Of a stretch of DNA of 64,000 nucleotides, positions 35,760-42,844 are shown piece after piece. The notes under the pieces are model-generated. The model searched no databases and was not told the DNA's origin. It saw nothing but the letters and a program-made list of their open reading frames with translations. A program made the translations under genes and the position numbers. The stretch's first letter is position 1. Every line of letters starts with the position of its first letter. Origin of the DNA: Streptomyces malachitofuscus (GTDB lineage: Bacteria > Actinomycetota > Actinomycetes > Streptomycetales > Streptomycetaceae); the NCBI RefSeq assembly GCF_014650055.1, contig NZ_BMUF01000016.1, positions 62,001 through 126,000 on the forward strand, read 5' to 3'.

Positions 35760-36593
35760 TCAGGCCACCGAAGCGCGGCGCCGGCTGGCGTACCAGACGA
35801 GGCCCGCGGTGGCCGCCGCGGCTCCTATGGCGGCCGCCGCGACGAGGGCGGGGCGCGGCGGCACGGAAAGCGCGGGGATGCGCTGCTTGAGCCGTACCGG
35901 CCGGTGGAAGTCGAGGATCGGCCACTCGCGCGCGAGGGCCTCGCGGCGCAGCGCGCGGTCCGGGTTCACGGCGTGCGGACGACCCACGGACTCCAGCATC
36001 GGCACATCGGTCGCCGAATCGCTGTAGGCGTAGCAACGGGCCAGGTCGTAGCCCTCGGACGCGGCCAGTTCCCGGATCGCCTCGGCCTTGGTCGGGCCGT
36101 ACGCGTAGTACTCCACCTCGCCGGTGAAGCACCCGTCGTCGCCGACGACCATTCGGGTGGCCACGACCCGGTCGGCGCCCAGGAGCTCGCCGATGGGTTC
36201 GACCACCTCGGCGCCCGACGTCGAGACGATCACGACGTCGCGTCCCGCGGTGTGGTGCTGCTCGATGAGAGTGGCGGCCTCGTCGTAGATGATCGGGTCG
36301 ATGAGGTCGTGCAGCGTCTCGGCGACGATCTCCTTGACCTGCTGGACGTTCCAGCCTCGGCACAGGGCGGACAGATACTTGCGCATCCGCTCCATCTGGT
36401 CGTGATCCGCGCCGCCGGCGAGGAACACGAACTGGGCATATGCGGTACGCAGGACCGCCCTGCGGTTGATCAGACCGCCTTGGTAGAACGACTTGCTGAA
36501 CGTGAGCGTGCTCGACTTCGCAATGACCGTCTTGTCCAGGTCAAAGAAGGCGGCTGTGCGGGGCAAGGAGTGGTTTTCCACATCCTTGAGCAT
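35760..36593 (-). CDS. HAD-IB family hydrolase with C-terminal membrane anchor
   Basis: 277 aa. HAD motif I is AAFFDLDKTVIAKSS (Asp18, Asp20), motif II DVVIVSTSGAEVV, and motif IV YAYSDSATDVPMLESVG, as in SerB/PSP-like phosphatases of subfamily IB; a helical cap lies between motifs I and II. The C-terminus carries one hydrophobic segment (ALVAAAAIGAAAATAGLVWYA) then RRR, suggesting a membrane tail. Substrate unknown; the homologous gene in S. coelicolor has been labelled morphological-differentiation-related, remembered and not checked. Its neighbour on the other side is the Tad-type cluster, transcribed the opposite way. Confidence 0.88.
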   Translation of the reverse strand: MLKDVENHSLPRTAAFFDLDKTVIAKSSTLTFSKSFYQGGLINRRAVLRTAYAQFVFLAGGADHDQMERMRKYLSALCRGWNVQQVKEIVAETLHDLIDPIIYDEAATLIEQHHTAGRDVVIVSTSGAEVVEPIGELLGADRVVATRMVVGDDGCFTGEVEYYAYGPTKAEAIRELAASEGYDLARCYAYSDSATDVPMLESVGRPHAVNPDRALRREALAREWPILDFHRPVRLKQRIPALSVPPRPALVAAAAIGAAAATAGLVWYASRRRASVA

Positions 36594-37176
36594 AGGTGCA
36601 GCCCATTCGGCGTAAGGTGGGGCGCGTGGGTTTGCCTGAGAGGGCTCTCGGGTACACCATGGAAGTCACGGATCGTTCGCGACCGTGTCTAACCCGGTCC
36701 GACTCCTCCCCCCCCGAGTCGGCCGTGGGGACGACCCCCGCTCTCCCCCCCGGCGGGGGTCGTCGCATGTCCGGACACGTTTTCTCCGCTCGGCCCCCTG
36801 CTCGAAGTGCCGTGAGGGAGTCTGTAGGCGGTGATTTGACGTGTGCATGAATAGTTACCGCCGGTAGTCACGGGACTGCCCTGCGGGACTCGCACACAAG
36901 GCGCCCAGGACTCACCGGTATGGGTGACCGCGATATTCACAGCCGTGGTCCCGTCCACAGTTTTCCACCAAGATCCACACGTTTTTCCGGATCGCTGCAC
37001 CGTGATTCCAGCGCGACCCGCTCGCCGCGAGTTCCTGTCCCGGATCCGATTGCCGGGTCGCGTTCGGCCGGTTTCCGCCGGCCGCTCACAGGAAGACCGC
37101 TTGGCCGGTTCTTCGCACGTCTGGGAATCGCGGGGCCGCAGGGGCTGCGCGAGACAAGCAGCAAAGGGGGACGAAC
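36594..37176. other. 583-bp divergent region with hairpins and DnaA-box-like repeats
   Basis: Upstream of both the HAD gene and the Tad operon. Two adjacent hairpins lie at 36699-36722 and 36730-36764 and may end or form a small RNA. TCCACA/TCCACC elements occur every ten bases at 36951-36979 just upstream of the Tad operon. The region 36840-36960 is comparatively AT-rich (for example CATGAATAGTTACCGCCGGT) and may hold a promoter. No protein gene is supported. Confidence 0.45.
36730..36764. terminator. Strong hairpin, possible end of a small RNA
   Basis: GACGACCCCCGC (36730-36741) pairs with GCGGGGGTCGTC (36753-36764) across an 11-base C-rich loop. A weaker 7-bp hairpin (CCGACTC...GAGTCGG, 36699-36722) precedes it by 7 bases. 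No annotated gene ends nearby, since both flanking genes point away. Confidence 0.45.
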
Positions 37177-38283
37177 ATGAACGGAACCATCACGCACGAT
37201 CCGCCGCCCGCCTCCGGAGGAGGCCGGCCGGGCGCACCTCTGATCGTCACCGAGGACGCCGGACTCCTCGACGACCTGTTGCGTCTGTGCGCGGCGGCCG
37301 GCGCCACACCCGAGGTCCATCACGGGGTGCCCGAGCCGAGGGGCAGCTGGGAGGCCGCTCCGCTCGTCCTGGTCGGCGACGACGCCGCCCGGCGGGTGCG
37401 CGGGGCAGCACGCCGGCCGGGCGTGGTGCTGGTCGGCCGTGACCAGGACGACTCCGGAGTCTGGCGGAGGGCCGTCGAGATCGGCGCCGACCACGTGCTG
37501 ATGCTGCCCGACGGCGAGCAGTGGCTGGTCGACCGCATCGCCGACGTGGCCGAAGGCGTCGGACGGCCCGCCCTGACCGTCGGAGTCATCGGTGGCCGGG
37601 GCGGTGCCGGAGCGTCCACACTCGCGTGCGCGCTCGCCGTCACCGCCGCGCGGGAGGGACTGCGCACGCTCCTCGTGGACGCCGATCCCCTGGGCGGCGG
37701 GCTCGATGTGGCCCTCGGCGGGGAAACGGCCAAAGGGCTGCGCTGGCCCGCGTTCGCCGCGTCGCACGGGCGGGTGGGCGGCGCGGCCCTGGAGGAGTCA
37801 CTGCCCGAACTGCACTCGTTGCGGGTGCTCAGCTGGGACCGCAGCGACTGCCTCGCCGTACCGCCCCGGGCCGTCCGCGCGGTGCTCGCCGCCGCCCGGC
37901 GGGGCGGAGGCACCGTCGTGGTCGACCTGCCGCGCCGTGTCGACGACGGCGTCGCCGAGGTCCTCGCCCAGCTCGACCTCGGGGTCCTCGTGGTCCCCGC
38001 GGAACTGCGGGCCGTCGCCGCGGCGGGCCGCGTCGCCTCCGCCGTGGGCATGGTCCTGCGTGACCTGCGGGTGGCAGTGCGAGGTCCGTACGCGCCCGGA
38101 CTGGACGACCGGGAAGTGGCCCGGCTGCTCGGACTGCCGCTCGCGGGAGACCTGCCCGTCGAGCCCTCCCTGCAGCGCCCGTACGACGCGGGACGACCAC
38201 CCGGTGCCTCGGGCAGGGGGCCGCTGGCCCGCTTCTGCAAGGAGTTCTGGGAGCGCGCACTGGTGGAGGCGAGGGCGGCATGA
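37177..38283 (+). CDS. ssd: Septum-site-determining/CpaE-TadZ-like ATPase
   Basis: 368 aa. An N-terminal receiver-like region (PLIVTEDAGLLDDLLRLCAA) precedes a MinD/ParA-type ATPase with deviant P-loop GGRGGAGASTLACALAVTAA at about residue 138 and LLVDADPLGGGLDVALGG. This arrangement is typical of the actinobacterial Ssd/CpaE group, which localises the Tad pilus machinery or affects septum placement. It is the first gene of a seven-gene run and overlaps the ATPase gene tadA by four bases. The Lys of the usual GKGGTGKT loop is absent (GRGGAGAST), so ATP hydrolysis may be weak. Confidence 0.88.
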   Translation: MNGTITHDPPPASGGGRPGAPLIVTEDAGLLDDLLRLCAAAGATPEVHHGVPEPRGSWEAAPLVLVGDDAARRVRGAARRPGVVLVGRDQDDSGVWRRAVEIGADHVLMLPDGEQWLVDRIADVAEGVGRPALTVGVIGGRGGAGASTLACALAVTAAREGLRTLLVDADPLGGGLDVALGGETAKGLRWPAFAASHGRVGGAALEESLPELHSLRVLSWDRSDCLAVPPRAVRAVLAAARRGGGTVVVDLPRRVDDGVAEVLAQLDLGVLVVPAELRAVAAAGRVASAVGMVLRDLRVAVRGPYAPGLDDREVARLLGLPLAGDLPVEPSLQRPYDAGRPPGASGRGPLARFCKEFWERALVEARAA

Positions 38284-39491
38284 GGAGTGCGGTGACGAGC
38301 GGCGCGGGGATGCCTCCGGGTCTGCTGGACGGGGTGCGGCGGTGGCTGGCCGAGAGCGGGGCCGAGCCCACGCCCGCGCGGGTCGCGCAGGCACTGCGGG
38401 AGCAGGGGCGGGTGCTCGGGGACGCCGAAGTGCTGGGAGCGGCCGAGCAGTTGCGGTCGGAGCTGGTCGGCAGCGGGCCGCTGGAGCGGCTGCTGGCCGA
38501 TCCCTCAGTGACCGACGTCCTGGTGTCGGCGCCGGACCGGGTCTGGGTGGACCGGGGCGGCGGGCTGGAGCTCACCGAGATCTCCTTCCCCGACGAGACG
38601 GCCGTCCGGCGCCTGGCACAGCGGCTCGCCGCCGTGGCCGGCCGGCGCCTGGACGACGCCCGCCCCTGGGTGGACGCGCGGCTGCCCGACGGGACCCGTC
38701 TGCACGCGGTACTGCCCCCGGTGGCGGTCGGCGGGACCTGTCTGTCGCTACGGGTCGTGCGGCCGCGCGCCTTCACGCTCGACGAGCTGACAGCGGCCGG
38801 GACCGTGCCGCCGGGCGGAGACCGTGTACTGCGGGCACTGCTGGACGCGCGTTTGTCGTTCCTGGTCAGCGGGGGCACCGGCAGCGGCAAGACGACCCTG
38901 CTGAGCGCGCTGCTGGGATTGGTCGGTCGGGGCGAACGCGTCGTCCTGGCCGAGGACTCGGCGGAACTGCGGCCCGAGCATCCACACGTCGTGCGCCTGG
39001 AGACGCGGCCCGCCAACCAGGAGGGCGCGGGTCTCGTCACCCTCGAGGACCTGGTGCGCCAGGCGCTCCGGATGCGCCCGGACCGGCTCGTGGTGGGGGA
39101 GGTGCGCGGCCCGGAGGTGGTCCATCTGCTGGCCGCCCTCAACACGGGTCACGAAGGCGGCTCGTGCACGGTCCATGCCAATGCGGCGGGTGATGTGCCG
39201 GCCCGGCTGGAAGCTCTCGGCACGGCCGCCGGACTCGACCGCTTCGCCCTGCACAGCCAACTGGCGGCCGCCGTCTCGGTGGTGCTCCACCTCGTACGCG
39301 ACCGGAGCGGCCGGCGGCGGATCGCGGAGGTGCATGTGCTGGAGCGGGACCCGTCGGGGCTGGTGCGGACGGTACCGGCGCTGCGGTGGGGGCCGGCGGC
39401 GTTCCTCCCCGAGCCGGGCTGGGAGCGGCTGCGGGAGCTGCTCCGGTCCGCGAACGCCGGTGACGGACGGCGGGAGGGGACCGGGGGATGA
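38280..39491 (+). CDS. tadA: Tad secretion ATPase (CpaF/TadA)
   Basis: 403 aa. Hexameric secretion ATPase that drives Flp-type pilus assembly. Walker A is SGGTGSGKTTLLSALLGLV (about residues 196-214), followed by the Asp box LAEDSAELRP, RQALRMRPDRLVVGEVRGPE and the His box NTGHEGGSCTVHANAAGD. The N-terminal helical region SDVTDVLVSAPDRVWVD type strand is present as PSVTDVLVSAPDRVWVD. Overlaps both neighbours by four bases (ATGA), showing tight coupling with ssd and tadB. Confidence 0.93.
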   Translation: MRSAVTSGAGMPPGLLDGVRRWLAESGAEPTPARVAQALREQGRVLGDAEVLGAAEQLRSELVGSGPLERLLADPSVTDVLVSAPDRVWVDRGGGLELTEISFPDETAVRRLAQRLAAVAGRRLDDARPWVDARLPDGTRLHAVLPPVAVGGTCLSLRVVRPRAFTLDELTAAGTVPPGGDRVLRALLDARLSFLVSGGTGSGKTTLLSALLGLVGRGERVVLAEDSAELRPEHPHVVRLETRPANQEGAGLVTLEDLVRQALRMRPDRLVVGEVRGPEVVHLLAALNTGHEGGSCTVHANAAGDVPARLEALGTAAGLDRFALHSQLAAAVSVVLHLVRDRSGRRRIAEVHVLERDPSGLVRTVPALRWGPAAFLPEPGWERLRELLRSANAGDGRREGTGG

Positions 39492-40363
39492 ACGGCACGA
39501 GCGAGGTGTCGATGGGCGCGGCCGCGGCCTGCCTGGGAGTCGCGGCGTGGCTGCTGGGCGGCGGGTGTGCTGGGGCCAGGCGGACACGGTTGCTGCTGGC
39601 CGGCGGCGGCGCGGTGGGGAGCGGGCCGCCGGGATGGGCCCGGGTGCTCCGTGAGTGGGCGTGCATCCGAGGACGGTTGGGTGCCGAGTGGTGGTCGTTG
39701 GCCGCGGGGCTGGTGCTGGCGGTGCTGGGTGCGTCGGTGCTGCCGGTCGCCGCGGGGGCGGCCGGAGTGCCCCTGCTGCGGCGGGTGCGGCGTGCCGCCG
39801 TGGAGCGCAGGGCCCAGGAGAGGCGTCGGGAGGCGGTGATCGCGTTGTGCGGGGCGCTCGCCGGTGAGGTGCGTGCCGGGCGGCAGCCGGGTGAGGCGCT
39901 GCTGCCGGCCGCGCGGGACTCCGGCGGGCTCGGTGATCTGCAGGCCACCGTGCTGGCGGCGGCGCGGTTCGGCGGGGACGTCCCCGACGCGCTCGCGGCG
40001 GCGGCACGGCAGCCGGGCGCCGAAGGGCTGCGGGGGCTCGCCGCGTGCTGGCGGGTGGCGGTGGACCAGGGTGCCGGACTCGCGGCCGGGCTGGACCGGC
40101 TGGGGGCGGCGCTGTGTGCGGAACGCGACCAGCGGGCCGATCTGCGAGCCCAGTTGGCCGGTGCCCGCGCCACGGCGGTGATGCTCGCCGGGCTCCCGGT
40201 CGTGGGTCTGGCACTGGGCGCGGCCCTCGGCGCCGACCCGCTGCACATCCTGCTGCACACCTCGTCGGGACTGCTCTGTCTGGCGGTCGGCGGGGCGCTG
40301 GAGGGGCTGGGGCTGTGGTGGGCGCTGCGGATCATGCGAGGTGCCGAGGAGGGGACGGCGTGA
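39488..40363 (+). CDS. tadB: Tad inner-membrane protein (TadB-like, T2SSF)
   Basis: 291 aa. Hydrophobic segments near residues 10-28, 70-95 and the last 60 residues surround a cytoplasmic T2SSF domain (ALCGALAGEVRAGRQPGEAL, then LAACWRVAVDQGAGLAAGLD). TadB proteins form the inner-membrane platform of Tad pili with TadC. It overlaps tadA by four bases and tadC by four bases. The sequence is extremely rich in Ala, Gly and Arg, as usual in this family in Streptomyces. Confidence 0.86.
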   Translation: MNGTSEVSMGAAAACLGVAAWLLGGGCAGARRTRLLLAGGGAVGSGPPGWARVLREWACIRGRLGAEWWSLAAGLVLAVLGASVLPVAAGAAGVPLLRRVRRAAVERRAQERRREAVIALCGALAGEVRAGRQPGEALLPAARDSGGLGDLQATVLAAARFGGDVPDALAAAARQPGAEGLRGLAACWRVAVDQGAGLAAGLDRLGAALCAERDQRADLRAQLAGARATAVMLAGLPVVGLALGAALGADPLHILLHTSSGLLCLAVGGALEGLGLWWALRIMRGAEEGTA

Positions 40364-41145
40364 GCGGAGAAGTTGTCCACAGGCTGGGGGTGGCCGTGGG
40401 GACCGTGTCGGCGCTCTTCTGGCCGGCGGCCTGGTGGTTCCGCACGCGGCGCGAGCGGGGAGTGCGGCGGCGCCTGGCCGGGATGCGGGCGTCGCAACCC
40501 ACGACACCCGCCTCCCGCGCCGGGTTACCGCGTGCCGTGCGGAGGTGGCTGCCCCACACGGGCGTGGTGTGTGCCGGCTGGGTGCTGGTGGGTGGCCCCG
40601 TCGGCGTGGTGGTCGGGCTGGTCGCCGCGGCCGGGTTGTGGCGATGGCGGCTGCGGCGGACGGCGCCGGCACACCCACGCGGTCCGGACACCGCGGGAGC
40701 GGCACGGCAACTCCCCCTGGCGGCCGATCTGCTGTCCGCCTGCGTCGCTGCGGGTGCCGGCCCGGTACCGGCGGCACAGGCCGTCGGGGAGACGTTGGGC
40801 GGGCCGGTCGGGGAGGCGCTGGCGCGGGGCGCGGCGGAGGTGCGGCTCGGCGGTGAACCGGCGGCGGCGTGGCACCGGTTGGCGTCCCTGCCGGGTGCCG
40901 TGCCGTTGGCGCGGCTGCTGGAACGGGCCGATGCGTCCGGGCTTCCCCTCGCCACCCCGGTGGGCCGGTTCGCCGTCGAGGCCCGCGCGGAGTGGGCCCG
41001 CGCGGCGACCGCGCGGGCCCGGAGAGCGGCCGTCATGATCAGCGCGCCGGTGGGGCTGTGCTTCCTGCCCGCCTTCATCGCGGTCGGCGTACTGCCCGTG
41101 GTGATCGGACTCGCGGGCGGGGTGCTGGGAGGAGGTGGTGCGTGA
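40360..41145 (+). CDS. tadC: Tad inner-membrane protein (TadC-like, T2SSF)
   Basis: 261 aa from GTG 40360, overlapping tadB (GTGA). It repeats the TadB plan: hydrophobic N-terminal segments (VGTVSALFWPAAWWF, VVCAGWVLVGGPVGVVVGLV), a T2SSF domain (LPLAADLLSACVAAGAGPVP) and a final hydrophobic pair (LPAFIAVGVLPVVIGLAGGV). The earlier in-frame open region inside tadB is not coding. A gap of 103 bases follows before the pilin-like gene. Confidence 0.84.
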   Translation: MSGEVVHRLGVAVGTVSALFWPAAWWFRTRRERGVRRRLAGMRASQPTTPASRAGLPRAVRRWLPHTGVVCAGWVLVGGPVGVVVGLVAAAGLWRWRLRRTAPAHPRGPDTAGAARQLPLAADLLSACVAAGAGPVPAAQAVGETLGGPVGEALARGAAEVRLGGEPAAAWHRLASLPGAVPLARLLERADASGLPLATPVGRFAVEARAEWARAATARARRAAVMISAPVGLCFLPAFIAVGVLPVVIGLAGGVLGGGGA

Positions 41146-41248
41146 CGGGTGATCCAGGCAGGGCCGGCAGGACGGCGACGGGACGGCGGATCCGGCCGAG
41201 CGAGCAGTACCCACAAGATCAAAACGAGTTTTCCTCAGGGGAGTCGAG

Positions 41249-41458
41249 ATGTATCAGGCGGTGCGGGCACGACTGCGTGCCCTGGTGTGCAAGGCGCGTG
41301 CGGCACGGAGGGACGCCGGAATGGTGACCTCGGAGTACGCCATGGGAATCGTGGCGGCCGTGGCGTTCGCCGTGGTGCTCTACAAGGTCGTCAACAGCGG
41401 ACCGGTCAGCACGGCGCTGCGCAACATCGTGCAGCAGGCACTCGATGGCCGGATGTGA
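41249..41458 (+). CDS. Small Flp-pilin-like protein (DUF4244)
   Basis: 69 aa. A basic N-terminus (RARLRALVCKARAARRD) precedes GMVTSEYAMGIVAAVAFAVV, where Glu follows Ser and a hydrophobic helix begins, as in Flp-type prepilins processed just before such a segment. It matches DUF4244, found in actinobacterial Tad loci. ATG 41249 has AGGGGAG upstream. It is probably the major subunit of the surface structure, although no prepilin peptidase gene is in the window. Its stop lies inside the next gene (14-base overlap). Confidence 0.85.
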   Translation: MYQAVRARLRALVCKARAARRDAGMVTSEYAMGIVAAVAFAVVLYKVVNSGPVSTALRNIVQQALDGRM

Positions 41459-41810
41459 GCGTCGCGCCGACCGCGGGTTCGTGACGGCGGAGGCGGCCAT
41501 GGTGCTGCCCGTGCTGGTGATGTTCGCGACGGCGCTGGTCTGGGGCCTGCTGGTGGTGGCGGCGCAGATCCAGTGCGTGGACGCGGCCCGCACCGGCGCT
41601 CGCGCGGCGGCCCGGCAGGATCCGTACGACGCGGTCGTGGAGGTGACTCGTGAAGCGGCACCGCGCGGCGCCCGGATCACGGTGCACCGGGAGGCCGAGC
41701 AGGTCCGGGTGATCGTCGAGGCCAGGCCGCCGGTGCTGCACGGGCTGCCGTTCGATCTGCGGGAGGAGGCCGTGGCGGCGGTGGAGGAGACGGTGGGGGT
41801 GGGAGCGTGA
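41445..41810 (+). CDS. TadE-like pseudopilin
   Basis: 121 aa. The N-terminal segment RGFVTAEAAMVLPVLVMFAT has the TadE pattern (Thr/Ala-Glu-Ala then hydrophobic helix), and the extracellular part starts with QCVDAARTGARAAARQDPYD. TadE proteins are minor pilins of the Tad system. It overlaps the small pilin gene by 14 bases and the next gene by four, so all are co-translated. Confidence 0.85.
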   Translation: MAGCERRADRGFVTAEAAMVLPVLVMFATALVWGLLVVAAQIQCVDAARTGARAAARQDPYDAVVEVTREAAPRGARITVHREAEQVRVIVEARPPVLHGLPFDLREEAVAAVEETVGVGA

Positions 41811-42844
41811 GCGCCCGGTCCCGCAAGCGGTGGCCTCGCGGGAGCCGAAGGCACGGGCCGTACTCCGACCAGGGGTCGGCGACCGTGTGGAGCGTCGGGG
41901 CGATTGCCGTGCTGTGCGTGGTGTTCGGCATCGTGCTCGCCCTCGGGCAGGTCGTCGTGACCCGGCACCGGGCCGCCGGCGGAGCCGACCTGGCGGCGCT
42001 CGCGGCGGCCGACCACTGGACGGCGGGCGGCACGGCGGCCTGTGCGCGGGCGGACCGGGTGGCCCGGGAGCAGGGCGCACGGCTCGTGCGATGCGTGCTC
42101 ACCGGCGAGGTCTCGGACGTGTCGGTGGCGTCGGGCCGGGGCCCGTTCACGGTGGAGGTCAGGGCACGCGCGGGGCCTGCCGGTCCGGCGGAACCTCCGC
42201 CGGGGGGCTCCGGCTCCGGGCCCCGCCGGGACTCCGGCGCCCGCGGCTACACCTCGGCCCGCCCCGGCTACGCCTCCGCCCCGGTAGCTCCGGCCGCCCC
42301 GATTCCACCGTCCGCCTCGCTCGCCCCAGCCGTCCCCGCGGCATCGTCCGCCGCCTCCGGCTTCTCCGCCGGTGCCCCCTCCAGCAGCACCGTGAGAAGG
42401 CGTACCGCACCCCGCTTGTGCAGAGGATCGTTGCCGTTGCCGCACTTGGGGGACTGGATGCAGGAGGGGCATCCGGCGTCGCACTCGCAGGAGGCGATGG
42501 CCTGGCGGGTGGCCGTGAGCCAGGCACGGGCGGTGTGGAAGGCGCGTTCGGCGAACCCCGCGCCGCCCGGGTGGCCGTCGTGGACGAAGACCGTGGGCAG
42601 CAGGGTGTCGGGGTGGAGCGGGACCGAGACGCCGCCGATGTCCCAGCGGTCGCAGGTCGCGAAGAGCGGAAGCATGCCGATCGACGCGTGCTCGGCGGCG
42701 TGCAGGGCGCCGCCGAGGATCTCCGGGTTGATCCTGGCCCGGTCCAGCTGGTCCTCGGTGACCGTCCACCACACCGCTCGGGTGCGCAGAGTACGAGGAG
42801 GGAGGTCGAGTTTCGTCTCGCCCAGCACTTCGCCGGTGATCTGA
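41807..42844 (+). CDS. TadE-like protein (Rv3654c type) with an antisense-overlapping tail
   Basis: 345 codons to the first stop. The first 130 residues are the expected protein: a basic start, DQGSATVWSVGAIAVLCVVFG membrane helix and HRAAGGADLAALAAADHW, the Rv3654c/helicase-secretion-neighbourhood TadE-like family. Homologues end near there. Here no stop occurs until 42844, so the last 577 bases lie antisense to the DUF1998 helicase gene and encode Ser/Pro/Arg-rich sequence with no domain. The tail is either real but functionless, or translation ends earlier through an error in this sequence. The start overlaps the previous gene (GTGA). Confidence 0.65.
   Translation: MSARSRKRWPRGSRRHGPYSDQGSATVWSVGAIAVLCVVFGIVLALGQVVVTRHRAAGGADLAALAAADHWTAGGTAACARADRVAREQGARLVRCVLTGEVSDVSVASGRGPFTVEVRARAGPAGPAEPPPGGSGSGPRRDSGARGYTSARPGYASAPVAPAAPIPPSASLAPAVPAASSAASGFSAGAPSSSTVRRRTAPRLCRGSLPLPHLGDWMQEGHPASHSQEAMAWRVAVSQARAVWKARSANPAPPGWPSWTKTVGSRVSGWSGTETPPMSQRSQVAKSGSMPIDACSAACRAPPRISGLILARSSWSSVTVHHTARVRRVRGGRSSFVSPSTSPVI

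Noticed and set aside
41142..41327. Gene overlapping tadC by GTGA at 41142
   Set aside because: The peptide has no domain and runs out of frame across the well-supported pilin-like gene.
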